A stretch of 64,000 nt of DNA, taken from Gonatopus flavifemur. Taxonomy: Eukaryota > Arthropoda > Insecta > Hymenoptera > Dryinidae. The stretch is taken from contig JAFFJZ010000002.1 in assembly GCA_018340375.1 (NCBI GenBank), positions 29,034,001 to 29,098,000 on the forward strand, given 5' to 3'. The position numbers and the translations under genes were made by a program. Below are positions 62,224-64,000 of this stretch, piece by piece. Each line of letters opens with the position of its first letter. Positions within the stretch are counted from its first letter, which is position 1. The notes beneath the pieces were generated by a model. That model did not search any database. It had not been told where the DNA came from and saw only the letters and a list, made by a program, of their open reading frames with translations.

Positions 62224-62449
62224 TTACTTTTTATCATCATTTAGATTATATTTAGTTTTCAATTTATCAATTTCTTCCATCTTCTTGTCCACATCTATTC
62301 TCTTGAATGCCTTATTGCTCTGATAATACAACACTACCAAGTATCGATTACACACATTGAAACCACTTAAATGATCACAAGCGTTTTTCGCGTCAAAAAT
62401 GTCTTCGTAAACTACAAACGCTGTACCCCTCGTTTCGGCTGTGTTTCCT
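62224..62449 (-). CDS. SF3B6: SF3B6 exon 3
   Basis: A 226-nt exon that completes the split Val codon, encodes [15 protein letters not shown] and the rest of the RRM, then [18 protein letters not shown] and a charged C-terminus ending NLNDDKK. Confidence 0.97.
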
Positions 62450-63852
62450 CTGAAATAAGAACAAATGTTCAATTAGAAATACATCAGTTCGATTAGTGAG
62501 TCTGCTGAACGATAGAGCGAGGTATTGAATATCGGAGTGATGGAGAATAATGTAACTTATGTAATGTAATGCACACGCTTTTGGTATATTCAATTTTGAA
62601 TTATAGTACAAATCTCAATGAGAACCATCAAATGATTTGTGTGCTTTGAAAAGGATATTGTGGAGATTATCTTAGACATATCGATACAGGGATACTTACA
62701 CTCTGATTTGTCTAATGGCGCCATATTTTCCAAATATATCGTACATTTCTTCTGCAGTTATTTTATATGGTAAGTTTCTGATGTATAGTACCCTGTTAAC
62801 TTCTGGAGGAAGCCTTACCTGTGAAAATCAAAGAATGTCAGAGAAAATGAAGGAGAAAAACTTGACTATGAACGACGAAAGTTCATGTAACAGTGATTTC
62901 CACTGGTTGGATTCGGCGTGTGCTGGGCTATTGCTATCTCTTTCATTATCGTATATTCATAATGAAGAATAAACACAAATCAATGCACACATGGTCTTAG
63001 AGAGTATATTTAAATATACTATGAACATTCATAGTACATATACAACATTTGGATGCTACTGGGGAATATTACGAGGCATATATTTTCTTTTAAATTTTGT
63101 GTATCATTTGTATTTTAATGATTCTACTTTTGTTCTTGTATTCAGGGGGCCTTCCCTGCTGTGACATCATCGATCCTGTAAGGAATACAGATGTCAAACC
63201 GCATAAACTTCTTGGTTTCATCTGGGATTTTATCAGGGAAGTTGTCGGTGCCAAATGAAATCCTATCAAAACTCATAAAATCGCATGGATGCTGTTTCAA
63301 ATACACATATGAAACCTCACGAAGAAGATTGATAAAACTGACTCTAAACCCATAAAATCAACCTGAGCGGTTTTATGCGAATTTTACAACAGGGTTGAAA
63401 TTAAACTTAGGCGAGTCTCAAATCGTTAGCTACTTAGATGGAAGCGTTGTTTATCTTACTCCTTCAACAACTTTGGATTCTTTTCAAGTCAAGATAGATT
63501 GACTCCAACTAACGAAAAACTTATGTAGAATATTAATTTCAAGTGAATCATCCTATAAATGTCATTTGACTTGGGTTTTGCCATCAAAAGAATCAATATA
63601 AAACTTCAGAAATTTTTGTGGAATCAAACCAATCATTTCTTTAGTTGAAAACATAGATTTCTGAAACTCTTTTCAGAATTTTATTCAGCTCAATATGTTA
63701 ACACTCTTATAATATGAAAAAAAAACACCAAATAACAGAACAGAAATAAATATATTAAAGTTTTAGGTTAGGATAAATTGAATATTCTTCAGAATAAACA
63801 AAAATCAATAGATACGTACATTGGCTCGACGTTGCAACATCTGCATAGTCAT
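62224..63852 (-). CDS. SF3B6: SF3B6 (SF3b p14, SF3B14), complete three-exon gene
   Basis: Minus-strand exons are 63820-63852 (ATG at 63850-63852), 62700-62818 and 62224-62449 (stop TAA at 62224-62226). They join in frame to give 125 aa, the family length. The protein starts [20 protein letters not shown] and forms one RRM: RNP2 is VLYIRNLPY and the RNP1-like strand is [10 protein letters not shown]. The family signature [15 protein letters not shown] is present, with a basic C-terminal helix. SF3B6 is a subunit of the SF3b complex of U2 snRNP. It contacts the branch-point adenosine region and SF3B1 in the nucleus. Donors are GTACGT and GTAAGT; acceptors end CACAG and TTCAG. The gene is transcribed toward iRhom, about 18 kb away. 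Nothing in it looks damaged. Confidence 0.97.
62700..62818 (-). CDS. SF3B6: SF3B6 exon 2
   Basis: A 119-nt exon encoding [17 protein letters not shown] and [17 protein letters not shown], the first half of the RRM. It ends with two bases of a split Val codon before GTAAGT. Confidence 0.96.
63154..63394. mobile_element. Short MITE-like element in SF3B6 intron 1
   Basis: Ends CCCTGCTGTGA at left and TTTTACAACAGGG at right form a short imperfect inverted repeat, flanked on both sides by TT. Internal sequence repeats a TTTTATGxG motif. No ORF. Confidence 0.45.
63820..63852 (-). CDS. SF3B6: SF3B6 exon 1 (coding part)
   Basis: This 33-nt coding exon encodes 11 residues from ATG and ends before GTACGT. 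The start is chosen because the next exon continues directly into the conserved VRLPPEVNR and the total length matches the family. Confidence 0.93.
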
Positions 63853-64000
63853 CTTGATGAGATTTTATAGTTGCGAGTTACTTTATTATAAACTTTCAAA
63901 ACTACTGATAAATATCAATAGCCAAAAACACTTGGCAACTCTATTGTTTTGCACTGTGGTAAACTCTAAGCGGAATGCGCAGAACCTCAAAAATAGGTTC

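Overview
This window is animal nuclear DNA, most likely from an insect. It is AT-rich, its genes are split by spliceosomal introns with GT..AG borders, and the two recognisable host proteins (a catalytically dead rhomboid, iRhom/rhomboid-5, and the splicing factor SF3B6/p14) have insect-like sequences. A mariner-family transposon and a dense set of short inverted-repeat elements (MITEs) also fit an insect. A parasitoid hymenopteran is my guess from the overall look; the sequence does not prove it. There is no bacterial operon, CRISPR array or viral gene that I can support.

Layout. 1-11.3 kb is almost wholly repeats: a TA-flanked MITE family with nested insertions (825-1750 and 6135-8609), a 1.6 kb fold-back element (2648-4247), a possible Cys-rich relic ORF (4647-5030, minus), and a two-copy tandem repeat (about 8731-11153) that carries several nested MITEs and a 23-bp palindromic array (10363-10580). 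11.3-26.2 kb is mostly unique AT-rich non-coding DNA with microsatellites, two clear MITEs and two older dispersed repeats. 26.2-33.2 kb holds a 2.2 kb element that carries an exon-like ORF, a 0.9 kb element with relic coding sequence, and a hAT-like element with a clear 8-bp target duplication. 35784-43458 (plus) holds nine iRhom exons, joined in frame at every junction, with a decayed antisense mariner in intron 2 and a TTCAGAGA-type repeat in intron 5. 44.8-62.2 kb is again non-coding with large hairpins, including a nest at 54.5-58.8 kb in which a 3.8 kb insertion splits an older hairpin and itself contains further elements. 62224-63852 (minus) is a complete three-exon SF3B6 gene.

The two host genes are unrelated in function: iRhom acts in the ER/secretory pathway on EGF-family ligand and protease trafficking, and SF3B6 acts in the nucleus in the U2 snRNP. 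The most striking feature is the mobile-element archaeology. Several insertions can be proved inside the window because an uninterrupted paralogous copy (an empty site) is also present. A group of elements with CACTGAG or CACGGAG termini and 2-bp target duplications recurs through the first 28 kb.
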